Source: Treponema sp.
GTDB lineage: Bacteria; Spirochaetota; Spirochaetia; Treponematales; Treponemataceae
Length of the DNA stretch: 64,000 nucleotides
Reading direction: 5' to 3'
Assembly: GCA_017464425.1 (NCBI GenBank)
Contig: JAFUDX010000028.1
Location: 62,001-126,000 of the forward strand
Notes under the pieces: generated by a model
What the model saw: the letters and a program-made list of their open reading frames with translations, nothing else
Told to the model about the DNA's origin: nothing
Databases searched by the model: none
Shown here: positions 44,013-52,009 of the stretch, one piece after another
Layout: each line of letters begins with the position of its first letter
How positions within the stretch are numbered: the first letter of the stretch is position 1
Program-made: the position numbers and the translations under genes

Positions 44013-44509
44013 TACTTACCTGCCTCTTTGATTTTCTGCCATTCTTCTTCCGTGTAGCCCATAGAAGAAGCAAACTTTTTTTCTGCCGCGTTCAGCTCGA
44101 CTGATTCGCCGTTCGCGGGTGCTTTGTCGGGAACTTGCGCCCCGCCATTGATTGACGGAGAAGCCGCCATAATCTTTTCAAACTGCGCAAGTCCGTCCTG
44201 TGTCGCGCAAAGTTCCATATAGACATCTTTGCTTGCGGGCGCAATCTTGCCGTCCTTCACAGCCTGTTCAACGGCTGCCGTTGCCTTTTCTTTGAGGCTT
44301 GCCGCGTTCAGTTCGGCAAGCTCTCTCTCCGCCTTTTCCGCGCGTTGCTGTGCGGCGGTAAGGTCGGCTCTCGGCGCATAGGCGGCAAGGTCTACCGTCT
44401 TGCTCTGTGCGCTGTTCAGCTCGGTTTTGAGCTGCGCGATTGCCGCGAGCGCGTCTTGGACTGTCGCCGTTTCGGGAATGCCCAAAGCGGCGCAAAGTTC
44501 TTTATCCAT
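44012..44509 (-). CDS. Scaffold gpZ-like protein from an internal start
   Basis: 165 residues, in frame with the protease gene, starting MDKELCAALGIPETATVQDA. GCGGAGGAG is placed six bases before the internal ATG, a better ribosome site than that of the full-length gene. Contains a long coiled coil (LTAAQQRAEKAERELAELNA). Mu makes its scaffold Z the same way. Confidence 0.75.
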   Translation of the reverse strand: MDKELCAALGIPETATVQDALAAIAQLKTELNSAQSKTVDLAAYAPRADLTAAQQRAEKAERELAELNAASLKEKATAAVEQAVKDGKIAPASKDVYMELCATQDGLAQFEKIMAASPSINGGAQVPDKAPANGESVELNAAEKKFASSMGYTEEEWQKIKEAGK

Positions 44510-44995
44510 ATTTTTCTCCTCCGCAGTCTCCTGCGATGAATTTAATGCGGGATTGTCAAGGTTGGGATTGTTGGTGAGCGCGGCGCGTAGAATCTCCAAA
44601 ATGTTCCCGTCCTTGTCGCGTGTGAAAACGGGGCTGATGTAGCGGTATTCCCTGTTCGCCACGGCTTGCTCCCCGCGCGAGTTCCACTCCACATCCGCCC
44701 AAGTCGAGCCGTCGGCTTCGACCGTGAAATTCTTGAACCATCCGAGCGCGGGGGCTTGCCCGCCTTTCGGAGCGGCAAGGTCGGTCGAGTGGTTCTCGTC
44801 GATGACACAGCCGTTCTTTACGGTCACGCGGCTGCTCGCGTTCATCTTGGCGCAGAGCGCGGCGGGGTCGCTGTTCTTCCAGTGGCGACCGTCAACGCCG
44901 CAGATTTCCGCCCCTGCGGGCAGAATCTGAATGCGGCTCGGAACTTCCCCGTCCGCCGCGTTGAGGCATAAAAAAAGGCTGTCAGTAACTTTCAT
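44012..44995 (-). CDS. Head maturation protease gpI (with internal scaffold)
   Basis: 327 residues. Residues 1-155 are the protease (ILPAGAEICGVDGRHWKNSD, DENHSTDLAAPKGGQAPALG with a His-Ser pair, YRYISPVFTRDKDG). The rest is the helical scaffold. As in Mu, the scaffold can be made separately from an internal ATG at 44509. The start codon sits in the loop of a terminator hairpin, and a late promoter places initiation on the A of this ATG (44995), so the late message is probably leaderless. Confidence 0.92.
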   Translation of the reverse strand: MKVTDSLFLCLNAADGEVPSRIQILPAGAEICGVDGRHWKNSDPAALCAKMNASSRVTVKNGCVIDENHSTDLAAPKGGQAPALGWFKNFTVEADGSTWADVEWNSRGEQAVANREYRYISPVFTRDKDGNILEILRAALTNNPNLDNPALNSSQETAEEKNMDKELCAALGIPETATVQDALAAIAQLKTELNSAQSKTVDLAAYAPRADLTAAQQRAEKAERELAELNAASLKEKATAAVEQAVKDGKIAPASKDVYMELCATQDGLAQFEKIMAASPSINGGAQVPDKAPANGESVELNAAEKKFASSMGYTEEEWQKIKEAGK

Positions 44996-45005
44996 ACTGA
45001 CAGCC
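44977..45005 (-). terminator. Terminator spanning the gpI start codon
   Basis: Perfect 11-bp arms (GGCTGTCAGTA), 7-base loop containing the first codons, followed leftward by CTTTTTTTA. It would stop transcripts arriving from the early/Mor operon. Transcripts started by the late promoter begin at 44995 and lack the 5' arm. Confidence 0.8.
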
Positions 45006-45044
45006 TACTTCATTTTCTGACCGCACATAGTTTAACCGCCGTTA
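45002..45044 (-). promoter_or_regulatory. Late promoter of the head-tail operon (P2)
   Basis: Leftward: dyad TAACGGCGGTTA (45044-45033), 23 bp, AGTAGGCTG with -10 TAGGCT. The -10 lies inside the 5' arm of the terminator. TSS expected near 44995, the A of the gpI ATG. Confidence 0.7.
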
Positions 45045-45503
45045 CAATTCGTCGAACAGGCTCGGTTGCTTCGCCTCGCGTTGCAGTTCCACCGCCCGCG
45101 CCCGCAGTCGGTAAATCTGCGTGAATGTGATTTTGTACTCGCGGCACAGTTCGCCACGGCTCTCGTCCGTGCCGTCATACCGCTCGTAAATCTCCTTCGC
45201 CACCTCGTCGCGGAACGCCCGCGATTCTTGCGGAATGTACACCTGTACACCGCCGAACTGTGACATAATCGTGTCGAGCATTGTTTCAGCCGTTCCGTCA
45301 CCGACCGCATCGGCAAGGATTCCGAAAAGCTGCTCCGCCGTCTTTGAGTTGTCGCGCTTGAACTTCGGAAGGAAAATCATCTGACCGCCGTAATACTGGC
45401 AGATTGCGCGGATTCCCTTCACCGCAGTTTCATGCTCGCCCTTGCCGAGCCGCGCGGAACAGGAAGCGACCATTTCGCTCGCAAGGTTCAGTTCATTTCC
45501 CAT
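45042..45503 (-). CDS. mor: Mor-family transcription activator
   Basis: 153 residues. The C-terminal half is the Mor/C type: VYIPQESRAFRDEVAKEIYE, RYDGTDESRGELCREYKIT, then the recognition helix FTQIYRLRARAVELQ. Mu Mor and C are dimers binding dyads upstream of -10 elements that lack a good -35. This is the only Mor/C-type gene seen, so it probably controls the TAAC-N4-GTTA promoters. ATG at 45503 is eight bases after AAGGAGA. Its stop codon overlaps the P2 dyad. Confidence 0.88.
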   Translation of the reverse strand: MGNELNLASEMVASCSARLGKGEHETAVKGIRAICQYYGGQMIFLPKFKRDNSKTAEQLFGILADAVGDGTAETMLDTIMSQFGGVQVYIPQESRAFRDEVAKEIYERYDGTDESRGELCREYKITFTQIYRLRARAVELQREAKQPSLFDEL

Positions 45504-45939
45504 CGGCACTCTCCTTGTGGTCGGGGTTCAGCCCCGCGTCCGCCATCATCTTTCGCAGGGCGGTGATGACTTTCTGCGCGGCTGTCGCATCCATAAAGCG
45601 CGGGTGGTCTGCTCCCGTTATCCGTTTTATGAACTGGTACAAGGCTCGGTCGGATTTGTTGCGGGCGACCAGTTCCCACATTCCCTTGATATAGTCCATC
45701 TGCTCTTTGCTCGTGTCCCACCCAAGTTCGCTTTCTTTGGTCGCAAGTTTCTTCACGCGGAAGCCGAGTTTCTTCATTGCTTTCAGAACCTCGTCCAGTT
45801 CAAAGAGCGACATTTCGGCGCAGCTTATTTTCTTCGTCGTGCTTTCCAAGACGGCGCGGTAGTCCTCTTCCGAAAGCCCGATTTGCGACTTTGCGATGTG
45901 GATTAACTGGATAGTTTTTGACCTGTTGATTTTCCCCAT
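45493..45939 (-). CDS. gemA: GemA-like protein (gp16)
   Basis: 148 residues, Mu gp16/DUF1018 family: MGKINRSKTIQLIHIAKSQI, GLSEEDYRAVLESTTKKISC, YIKGMWELVARNKSDRALYQ and DATAAQKVITALRKMM. Regulator of host and phage functions in Mu. ATG at 45939 has AGGAG eight bases upstream. Confidence 0.87.
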   Translation of the reverse strand: MGKINRSKTIQLIHIAKSQIGLSEEDYRAVLESTTKKISCAEMSLFELDEVLKAMKKLGFRVKKLATKESELGWDTSKEQMDYIKGMWELVARNKSDRALYQFIKRITGADHPRFMDATAAQKVITALRKMMADAGLNPDHKESADGK

Positions 45940-46013
45940 TTTTTCACTCCTAGACCGCCAAGAAAACACCCCGCCACGCGCGTTTGCAGTAGTGCGAAAC
46001 GGGGTGTCTTAAT

Positions 46014-46334
46014 TTATTTGATACTTTTCCCGAACCGTGCCTTTTGTGCCTCTGTGAGCGGATTTCTCTGCATCACGCTTTCCATCGCGAAAGTGGCGAA
46101 AGAAGCGATTGAGCCGAAGTGTTTCTGCTCGACATATCCCGAAAGGTCGCTGTAATTCGTAATGTCGACGAGGATTCTTTTCCGCTCGCCGCTTGCCGTT
46201 CCGTTCGCAAGAATCGTTTTCACCAGTTCGCTTTTCACGAAGGCAGTCGCGCGGAGTCCCTGCTCCTCAGCCATGCCTTCCAAAACTTTGAACTGCTCGT
46301 CCGAAATTACGATTGAAATTCTTTTCCCACCCAT
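46014..46334 (-). CDS. Small early phage protein, possible ribbon-helix-helix
   Basis: 106 residues starting MGGKRISIVISDEQFKVLEG, a pattern like ribbon-helix-helix DNA-binding proteins (short strand then two helices). The rest is helical. ATG at 46334 fits GGGAG eight bases upstream. Function unknown. Confidence 0.6.
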   Translation of the reverse strand: MGGKRISIVISDEQFKVLEGMAEEQGLRATAFVKSELVKTILANGTASGERKRILVDITNYSDLSGYVEQKHFGSIASFATFAMESVMQRNPLTEAQKARFGKSIK

Positions 46335-46349
46335 TGCCATATCTCCCTG

Positions 46350-46529
46350 CTAAAAAAGTTTCGGCTGAACTCTGTCCAGCATATTTTTCTCGCGGTCGGC
46401 AAGAGCCGCGTCCACTTGCTTTTCAAGACTTTTGCAGACCGCCAAGTCCGACGGAGCGCGTGTCTTGAAATACTTGACCTGTGCGGCTCGCATACATTTC
46501 ACCAAGTCCGCGAATTGTCCTACAGTCAT
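46350..46529 (-). CDS. Small early phage protein (59 aa)
   Basis: MTVGQFADLVKCMRAAQVKY then FKTRAPSDLAVCKSLEKQVD: an all-helical protein of a kind common in the early region of Mu-like and other prophages. AGGGGG lies before the ATG and the gene fits the gap between B and the next gene. Confidence 0.7.
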   Translation of the reverse strand: MTVGQFADLVKCMRAAQVKYFKTRAPSDLAVCKSLEKQVDAALADREKNMLDRVQPKLF

Positions 46530-46538
46530 ACGCGCCCC

Positions 46539-47396
46539 CTACAATGAGTTCACGACATCTTGGTCTACTTTTTCCGCGCCAAGTTCGGCGGCTTGGTTCA
46601 TCGCCAGTCGTACCAAGTTGTTTATTGAAAGCGGGTAGCCCACGCTGTAGACCACGCCCCGCCGTGTCTGCTTGCGGAGTTTCTCGGCGATTGCCTCACA
46701 GCCGTCGTCGGTTATGATGCCCGCGCGTTCCTTGCCGAGCCGCTTGAACTTGATGTCAAGGTATTTTGCGATTTCCTCGCCCGTGCCGAGCGGTTTCAGT
46801 TCCAAGATTTCAATGCGGCGGATGACCTCGCGGGCTTCCCAGTTCTGCGATTCGTCAAGTTTCGCTTTCATTTCCGTCTGCCCGATAAGAACGATGGAGA
46901 GCAGTTTCTTGAAGCCGTCTTCCAGTTCCCAAAAGCGTTTGAGGTATTTGAGCGTCCAAATGTTAAGGTCGTGGGCTTCCTCAATCATCAGAACATGGTT
47001 GTAGCCCGCGCGTGAGCTGTTGGTAAGGATGCGCTCCACTTGGCGCGACTTCGCTTCAAGTGTTCGCTTGGGCTTTTCTGCCGAGCAGTCCTGTATGATT
47101 GCGTCGCAGATTGCGCTTGTGGTGAGCCGCCCCTTGTCGATGGAGCGCGGTGAGATGATTTTGACTTTCTGCCCCTCGCTCTGAATTCTGTCCATCGCGT
47201 AGCGGCGGATTGTCGTCTTGCCGCTCCCCGATTCGCCGAGCAGGGCGACCATGCCGCCCGCCTTTGCGGTCTGGTGAAGGAACTCCGCAATAAAGCGGGT
47301 TTCGTCTGTGAGGAAGACATCATCCGCTTTGGTGACATCTCCCGTGAACGGGTCTTGGAAAAGCCCGAATTTTTTGTACGCTTTCATCGTCAGCAT
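46539..47396 (-). CDS. Transposition protein B (AAA+ ATPase)
   Basis: 285 residues. Walker A GESGSGKTT (about 55-63), Walker B HVLMIEEAHDL, sensor region LLSIVLIGQTEMKAKLDESQ. Selects target DNA and stimulates the transposase, as MuB does; the C-terminal helical part ends at a Leu-rich tail. AGGAG precedes ATG 47396. Confidence 0.92.
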   Translation of the reverse strand: MLTMKAYKKFGLFQDPFTGDVTKADDVFLTDETRFIAEFLHQTAKAGGMVALLGESGSGKTTIRRYAMDRIQSEGQKVKIISPRSIDKGRLTTSAICDAIIQDCSAEKPKRTLEAKSRQVERILTNSSRAGYNHVLMIEEAHDLNIWTLKYLKRFWELEDGFKKLLSIVLIGQTEMKAKLDESQNWEAREVIRRIEILELKPLGTGEEIAKYLDIKFKRLGKERAGIITDDGCEAIAEKLRKQTRRGVVYSVGYPLSINNLVRLAMNQAAELGAEKVDQDVVNSL

Positions 47397-47414
47397 AATT
47401 TTCTCCTTTGGCTG

Positions 47415-49139
47415 TTATGCCAGTCTTGCGGCATTCGTGCCGCCCGTATATTCTGCGACCAAATCATCGACAAGCTGTGCGGGAACTCCGTCGGGATATT
47501 CCTTTTTCAGACTTGCGATGAACCCGTCGGGAAGGTAGCCCGCCCGTGCCTTGAACCGCTTCGCCATCTCCACCGCGCTGATAAGAATGTCGTGGACTTC
47601 CACAGTGCCAGCGGCAATCTCAATCTGCTTGCCCGTCTGTGTCTTGAACCACGGGCTTTCTTCCGTGCGGATAAGGCTGTGCGTTTTGAAGCCCTGTCCG
47701 TCCGTGACCTTTGCGAAAGGAACATCCGCCGTGCCGCCCGAAGCGGCGAGTTCGGCGAGCGCCTTTGTGTTCTTCTCGCGGAGCGTGTCGGGCTGGCTCT
47801 TGTATTCCTGTCCGAACACGGGCGCGGCAAGGTCAAAGCCGACTTCGTTGTACTCAATCGGCTTCACTTCAAAACTCACGATTTCGCGCTGTGCGTTCTC
47901 GTAGGAAACGAGCGCGAGCGCGTCATCGGAAACAAGAATCGGCTGAACATTCACCGTCATTCCCACCATGATGTCGGGAAGGTGTGAAAGGCTGTAGCGT
48001 GTGGCAGTCTTCCGCTTCGGGTGTACGAAGCTGATTGCAAGGTCTCCGCCGACCGTGCGCACCTGTACGCCCGTGGTGAAGATTTGGCGGCAGATTTCCT
48101 CGTCGGGAAGTTCGCGCAGCTGCTCTTTTTCAATCCAGTTCCAAATCTGCGTTCTGCTCCCGATTTTGCGACCCGCCCGCGTGATTCTCGTGTCGCGGTG
48201 TTCAAGCATGTTCGCGTTGAATGCCGCGCACCACCGTTCTGCCGCGTCGTTCAGTTCTTCGATTGAGCCGACTTCTTCAAGTCTCAAAAGACTTTCAAAC
48301 TGCCGCTCTACAATGTCATTTGCTTTTTCAACCTGTCCTTTCGCCCGCGGGTTTCCTGGCAGGTGCGGCTTTGTTTCCACGCGCAGGGCTTTGAGTGCGT
48401 TCGTGACAGGCTTTGAGATGTTGGCAGAGCCGCAGTCCCAAATCAGCAGTTCGGGCAAGCCGTGGAAGTTGTAGAGCGGGTCTTTTTTCTTCCCCCATGC
48501 GTACAGAAGGAAGTCGTACATATTCGCGGAATTTTCTCCCGCCGCCGCGTAATACTTGACGCAGATTGTCCCCGAATAGTGGTCAGTAAGAACATACCGC
48601 CAGCACTTCAAGTTTTCCCTGCCTTCAAGAAACGGCTTGTTTTTGTAGACCTCATCGTCGCGCAAGAATTTCTGCTTGCCGTTCGGCGCAAAGTACATCA
48701 ATGCGACAGAGGGGTCTGCAAAATGCACTTGGTTCGGATATTCCGTGCGCATTCGCTGATGCGGGCTTGGTTTTGCCGTGCTTTCCGTCGAGAGCGTCCG
48801 ACTTTTCAATAACCCGCTTAATTGACGGTTTCCCACAGGAATATCAAAACCGTTTTGAAGCATTACGCTTCTCGCGTTTTCTACGCTCATTGTTTTTTTG
48901 CCGTTCTTACGAAGACTGTTCTGTAAGAGCGCGGCGACAGTGCTTAAGTTTTCTTCGCTGATGCTTGAACTTCCCGCGTCACACCGCTTCTTGCGATTGC
49001 TTTCCCAACCACTTTCTTTCAGTGCACGATACGCGCTGTCTTTTCCGAATCCGAATATTCGGCACATTTCGGCTATGACCGCGCCGCGTTCTTTTGCCGT
49101 CCGTGCCGCTTTCATTTGCAGAACAAAATCCTCGTACAC
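47415..49139 (-). CDS. DDE transposase A (MuA-like)
   Basis: 574 residues. N-terminal HTH region (MCRIFGFGKDSAYRALKESG) then the rve core: first Asp in RYVLTDHYSG, second in LLIWDCGSAN, Glu in NPRAKGQVEKANDIVERQFE, and a Mu-transposase C-terminal barrel (VHPKRKTATRYSLSHLPDIM). Lacks the extended N-terminal Ibeta/gamma end-binding domains of Mu A (663 aa). Stop 2 bp after the upstream gene; ribosome site within that gene. Confidence 0.94.
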   Translation of the reverse strand: MYEDFVLQMKAARTAKERGAVIAEMCRIFGFGKDSAYRALKESGWESNRKKRCDAGSSSISEENLSTVAALLQNSLRKNGKKTMSVENARSVMLQNGFDIPVGNRQLSGLLKSRTLSTESTAKPSPHQRMRTEYPNQVHFADPSVALMYFAPNGKQKFLRDDEVYKNKPFLEGRENLKCWRYVLTDHYSGTICVKYYAAAGENSANMYDFLLYAWGKKKDPLYNFHGLPELLIWDCGSANISKPVTNALKALRVETKPHLPGNPRAKGQVEKANDIVERQFESLLRLEEVGSIEELNDAAERWCAAFNANMLEHRDTRITRAGRKIGSRTQIWNWIEKEQLRELPDEEICRQIFTTGVQVRTVGGDLAISFVHPKRKTATRYSLSHLPDIMVGMTVNVQPILVSDDALALVSYENAQREIVSFEVKPIEYNEVGFDLAAPVFGQEYKSQPDTLREKNTKALAELAASGGTADVPFAKVTDGQGFKTHSLIRTEESPWFKTQTGKQIEIAAGTVEVHDILISAVEMAKRFKARAGYLPDGFIASLKKEYPDGVPAQLVDDLVAEYTGGTNAARLA

Positions 49140-49141
49140 GG

Positions 49142-50002
49142 TCAGTCCTCCTGTTTTGCGGGATGGATATTTTCCATATCCTGCATAAGTTGTTGGTAGG
49201 TGTCATCAAGAAGCGATGTCAGCCAATTCGTGTCCCCAATCCATTTGTCAAGTTGTTCGACCGTCACGCCGTCAATTTCCTGTGCATTAGCAATCAAAAT
49301 TGCCGCACTAGTGAGATTGTCTTTTGCCAATGAAAGCGCACCGTCAAGGCTCTTGCGCATGTCGTCAAGCCGCTGTGCCGCAACCTGTTCTTTTGTAAGC
49401 GGCTGTTTTCCCGCAACTTCAATCTCCAGTTCGGAGATTTTGCTTTCTTTTTGGCGCACAACTTCTTCAAGTGCCGTTCTTTCGTCTTTGCGTTCTTGCT
49501 TTTCTTTGCGGAGCGCGGCGCGGAGTTCGCGGATTGACATTTTCGCAATATCGTCAATCGTTCCAATGCCGTCCACTTCGTCGCCGTCTTCAAGTTTGCG
49601 AATGCTGTCATCGTCAAGAACGGTGAGCGCACGGATTTTTGAGTTTCCCAAATTCCCCACCGTTGGGGAATTTACACCGAATTTCCGAGCCGCCGCCATC
49701 GCATAATTTGCGGCAGACTGTGACAAGCCCAATTCTTCAACCGCCGCCATAAAGTTTCCGTGCTGTTCGTTTTCTTTGATTAACAGCAACTGCGCACCAA
49801 GACCGAGCATTCCGCTTGCCATTTGGTCTTGATACATACGCGCCTTTTCCAAGCACACATGGAGATTGTAGGTCTCTCCTGGCGCAAGAAACATGGCATT
49901 GATTTCTTGCTTTGCAACCTCGCGCGAAGCCGCCGACTGTGCTACCAAGTCCATAGCCTGTGCAGTCTCGCTCGTTGTATCTGTTAAAGGTTTTCTACCC
50001 AT
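49142..50002 (-). CDS. DUF3102-like early protein
   Basis: 286 residues. N-terminal helical domain with VCLEKARMYQDQMASGMLGL and GLSQSAANYAMAAARKFGVN, resembling DUF3102 prophage proteins; then a long coiled coil (LRAALRKEKQERKDERTALE) and an acidic end. The codons for NSPTVGNLG form an almost perfect DNA palindrome (49650-49673) that is related to the palindrome before the gene and to one near the right prophage end. A DNA-binding or partition-like role is inference. Confidence 0.6.
   Translation of the reverse strand: MGRKPLTDTTSETAQAMDLVAQSAASREVAKQEINAMFLAPGETYNLHVCLEKARMYQDQMASGMLGLGAQLLLIKENEQHGNFMAAVEELGLSQSAANYAMAAARKFGVNSPTVGNLGNSKIRALTVLDDDSIRKLEDGDEVDGIGTIDDIAKMSIRELRAALRKEKQERKDERTALEEVVRQKESKISELEIEVAGKQPLTKEQVAAQRLDDMRKSLDGALSLAKDNLTSAAILIANAQEIDGVTVEQLDKWIGDTNWLTSLLDDTYQQLMQDMENIHPAKQED
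49650..49673. repeat. Palindrome AAATTCCCCA-type, copy within the gene
   Basis: 24 bp, AAATTCCCCA and TGGGGAATTT arms around a 4-base centre, 22 of 24 positions symmetric. Sits in coding sequence for NSPTVGNLG. Confidence 0.7.
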
Positions 50003-50016
50003 GATTCACCTCGTTT

Positions 50017-50044
50017 TCAAATTCCCACACGTGTGGGAATTTGA
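50017..50044. repeat. Perfect 28-bp palindrome before the DUF3102-like gene
   Basis: Half-site TCAAATTCCCACAC, perfect symmetry, occupying the whole gap between two early genes (50003-50047). Could be an operator, a partition/packaging site or a terminator. Same core as 49650-49673 and 62684-62711. Confidence 0.8.
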
Positions 50045-50047
50045 TTT

Positions 50048-50347
50048 TTATTGCATTGCCGAAGCGTACCGCGCTTCTTCTTCAGTCAGCGACAGGCGGG
50101 CTTTCTGATAACTTTTCGCAATCTGCCCCGAAATGCCACCGAACTTTGGCGAGAGCCGCCATCGACCGTTTGCGTTCCGTTCCACCCATCCGCTTTGCTC
50201 AAACAGTGCCAAATCTCGGCAGATGTTCGCCGCGCTCGTACCGACTATACGGGCAAGTTCTTTGTTTGAAATACCCGTCATGTGGTTCTCGCACAGGATT
50301 TCGGTTTCCCGAAAAATCCGCTCTTGGCTTGAAAGTTTTTCGTTCAT
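50048..50347 (-). CDS. Winged-helix early regulator
   Basis: 99 residues. ILCENHMTGISNKELARIVG then TSAANICRDLALFEQSGWVE is an IclR/MarR-like winged helix. Start at 50347 overlaps the preceding small gene by ATGA. Gene ends just before the palindrome, which may be its target or that of the next gene. Confidence 0.68.
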   Translation of the reverse strand: MNEKLSSQERIFRETEILCENHMTGISNKELARIVGTSAANICRDLALFEQSGWVERNANGRWRLSPKFGGISGQIAKSYQKARLSLTEEEARYASAMQ

Positions 50348-50469
50348 ATACGCCCCATCTTCATGGCGGCATCTTTAATTGCTATCCCCAATCGCTGAAT
50401 GCCGCCGCAGTGAATGCGCTCGCCGAAGTCCTTTATTCTGATTCCCACCCGATAAATAAAGCCCATCAT
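50344..50469 (-). CDS. Small early protein (41 aa)
   Basis: MMGFIYRVGIRIKDFGERIH and CGGIQRLGIAIKDAAMKMGR: amphipathic helices with Gly/Arg/Ile. AAGGAGA lies eight bases before the ATG and the stop overlaps the next ATG. Many Mu-like prophages carry a comparable tiny gene here. Function unknown. Confidence 0.65.
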   Translation of the reverse strand: MMGFIYRVGIRIKDFGERIHCGGIQRLGIAIKDAAMKMGRI

Positions 50470-50481
50470 ACGCGCGTCTCC

Positions 50482-51087
50482 TTACAGTGCCGCTACATCA
50501 AGCGGAATCTGTTTGTAACTGCCATCTTGCTGTCGCTCATAAAAACGCATATAAGTTTTTGAACTTGCGACCTGCATTGATTCGGTGATTGCGTCCATCG
50601 CCTTTTTCCAAGTAGCGTCCTTGATATTAAGGCGGCGCAAGCCCAAGACACGGCTCGTGCTGACAAGTCCGCTCTTGCCGACATTGAAAGCGTCGTCCAC
50701 GATTGCGCGGAGATTTTCATTTGCGCCCTCGCTCCAGTTAGCGATACACTTGTCAATCAACTGCTTTGCGATTTGCAATTTCTCGTTGAACTGAATGTTG
50801 TCATTCACGGCGACGATGACTTTGTATTTGCCATCAAAACTGGTGAGCGTTACATTGCCTTTTTTGCCGCCGAACTTTCTAGCCCCGCTGTCCTTTGCGC
50901 TTTCCGAAAGAAACTCCTGCACACGCATATAAATCTTGCGCTTGAATTCGACGAGGCGGTCACGCTCTGCGAATGTGTCTTTCAAGATTGAAGTGACGAC
51001 TTCGTGCCGCTTCAAGTCAATCGGCAAAATGCTTTTTACAGGAACAAAGTGTCCCTGCGCATTTTCTAACATTTGTTCTTTTTCCAT
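50482..51087 (-). CDS. DUF3164 early phage protein
   Basis: 201 residues typical of DUF3164 in Mu-like phages: GHFVPVKSILPIDLKRHEVV, LVEFKRKIYMRVQEFLSESA, NLRAIVDDAFNVGKSGLVST and VSSKTYMRFYER-like SSKTYMRFYERQQDG. Function not established; always in the early region. Confidence 0.88.
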   Translation of the reverse strand: MEKEQMLENAQGHFVPVKSILPIDLKRHEVVTSILKDTFAERDRLVEFKRKIYMRVQEFLSESAKDSGARKFGGKKGNVTLTSFDGKYKVIVAVNDNIQFNEKLQIAKQLIDKCIANWSEGANENLRAIVDDAFNVGKSGLVSTSRVLGLRRLNIKDATWKKAMDAITESMQVASSKTYMRFYERQQDGSYKQIPLDVAAL

Positions 51088-51105
51088 AGTTGTTTCTCCT
51101 TACTC

Positions 51106-51378
51106 TTAACCGAGTTTGCTTAAAATATCTTGCATTAAGGCTTTAGGCGAATCGCCTACTGCCATAACCTGTTTTCGCGTTCCGTTATTGAACACGATGT
51201 CGATGTACCCCTCTGTTTCACTCCACTCAAGACAGCGCACATTTGTTCGTGGCGTATTATGGAGCAAGCGTCCGAAGTGACTGCGGGTATATTCCAGTTC
51301 TTCTTGCCACCGCAACAAACTTCGCCGCTTTTCCGTCTTGGGCTTCGGAAACATCGGGTTTGAAAAATCCCATTTCAT
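51106..51378 (-). CDS. Small early protein (90 aa)
   Basis: 90 residues, basic N-terminus (KPKTEKRRSLLRWQEELEYT) and a beta-rich end (GYIDIVFNNGTRKQVMAVGD). No family recognised. ATG at 51378 in an ATGA overlap with the upstream gene. Confidence 0.6.
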   Translation of the reverse strand: MKWDFSNPMFPKPKTEKRRSLLRWQEELEYTRSHFGRLLHNTPRTNVRCLEWSETEGYIDIVFNNGTRKQVMAVGDSPKALMQDILSKLG

Positions 51379-51581
51379 AAATCCGCCTCCGTTACTGCTT
51401 TTGTTGAAATTTCTTCAAACTCAAACTCTGCGGTAGGAAACGCCTTTGCAATTTGTGCTTTCTTTTCTTTGGCTTCTTCTGGAAATTCAAAAAGCAAATC
51501 ATGCGTTGCACGGTCAGCAATATCGTTTCCATAGCGGAAAATTGTCCGAAGTCGAATCAGCTTGCGTTGTTTGAATATCAT
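51375..51581 (-). CDS. Small early protein (68 aa)
   Basis: MIFKQRKLIRLRTIFRYGND then an acidic helical half. Overlaps both neighbours by four bases, so it belongs to the early operon. Function unknown. Confidence 0.58.
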   Translation of the reverse strand: MIFKQRKLIRLRTIFRYGNDIADRATHDLLFEFPEEAKEKKAQIAKAFPTAEFEFEEISTKAVTEADL

Positions 51582-51832
51582 GCCGCGCTCCTTATGCTAC
51601 TCGCAAACAAGTCACTCACGGTGCTGTAGCCCAAGATGTCGCAGAGAACGATATAGACTTTTGCCGATGAGTGCCGCCCTGCCAGTACATTGGAGACGGT
51701 CGGAAGTGAACAGCCCGCGCGTTGTGCGACTTCGGTTAAGGTGATTCCTTTCAACCGAAGTTGATAAGTGACCCATTTTCCCTTGTCCGAATTCAGTCGT
51801 TGCAGACTGGGGCTTTTTGTGGTATAATACAT
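51578..51832 (-). CDS. ner: Ner-like DNA-binding protein
   Basis: 84 residues. VTYQLRLKGITLTEVAQRAG then CSLPTVSNVLAGRHSSAKVY is a helix-turn-helix of the lambda-repressor/Ner kind. First gene after the early promoter and divergent from the repressor, the exact place of ner in Mu. ATG at 51832 is preferred (AAGGAGATTTT before it). Expected to repress both early and repressor promoters. Confidence 0.78.
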   Translation of the reverse strand: MYYTTKSPSLQRLNSDKGKWVTYQLRLKGITLTEVAQRAGCSLPTVSNVLAGRHSSAKVYIVLCDILGYSTVSDLFASSIRSAA

Positions 51833-51908
51833 AAAATCTCCTTGCAAGGATGTGTCCTTGCGGCTTGTTTTTGCGGAAAGAAATAAAGGTTCAAGGCTTT
51901 TCTTTCCG
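51833..51908 (-). promoter_or_regulatory. Operator-like repeats in the immunity region
   Basis: TCCTTGCAAGGA palindrome (51839-51850), a second TCCTTGC half nearby, and an inverted repeat CGGAAAGAA/TTCTTTCCG (51874-51882, 51900-51908). In the leftward RNA, GCAAGGA and TCCTTGC form a hairpin just before the ner ribosome site. Likely operators and/or leader structure. Confidence 0.5.
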
Positions 51909-51954
51909 TTTTTTTTACGCGGTAAACAAAATAACTTTTGTTTCCGATAATTAA

Positions 51955-51982
51955 ATTATAGCAGAAACTTCTAAACAGTCAA
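51955..51982 (-). promoter_or_regulatory. Early promoter (Pe-like)
   Basis: Leftward TTGACT (51982-51977), 16-bp spacer, TATAAT (51960-51955). Near-consensus sigma70 promoter driving ner, A and B. It lies beside the repressor start (52010), so repressor or Ner binding here would switch lysogeny. Confidence 0.8.
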
Positions 51983-52009
51983 GAAGAAAATGCTAAGATA
52001 GAGGTTTTT

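Noticed and set aside
51957..52009. Promoter for the repressor gene
   Set aside because: Candidate -10 sequences (TATAGC, TAAGAT, GATAAT) have no -35 at proper spacing; I could not choose one.
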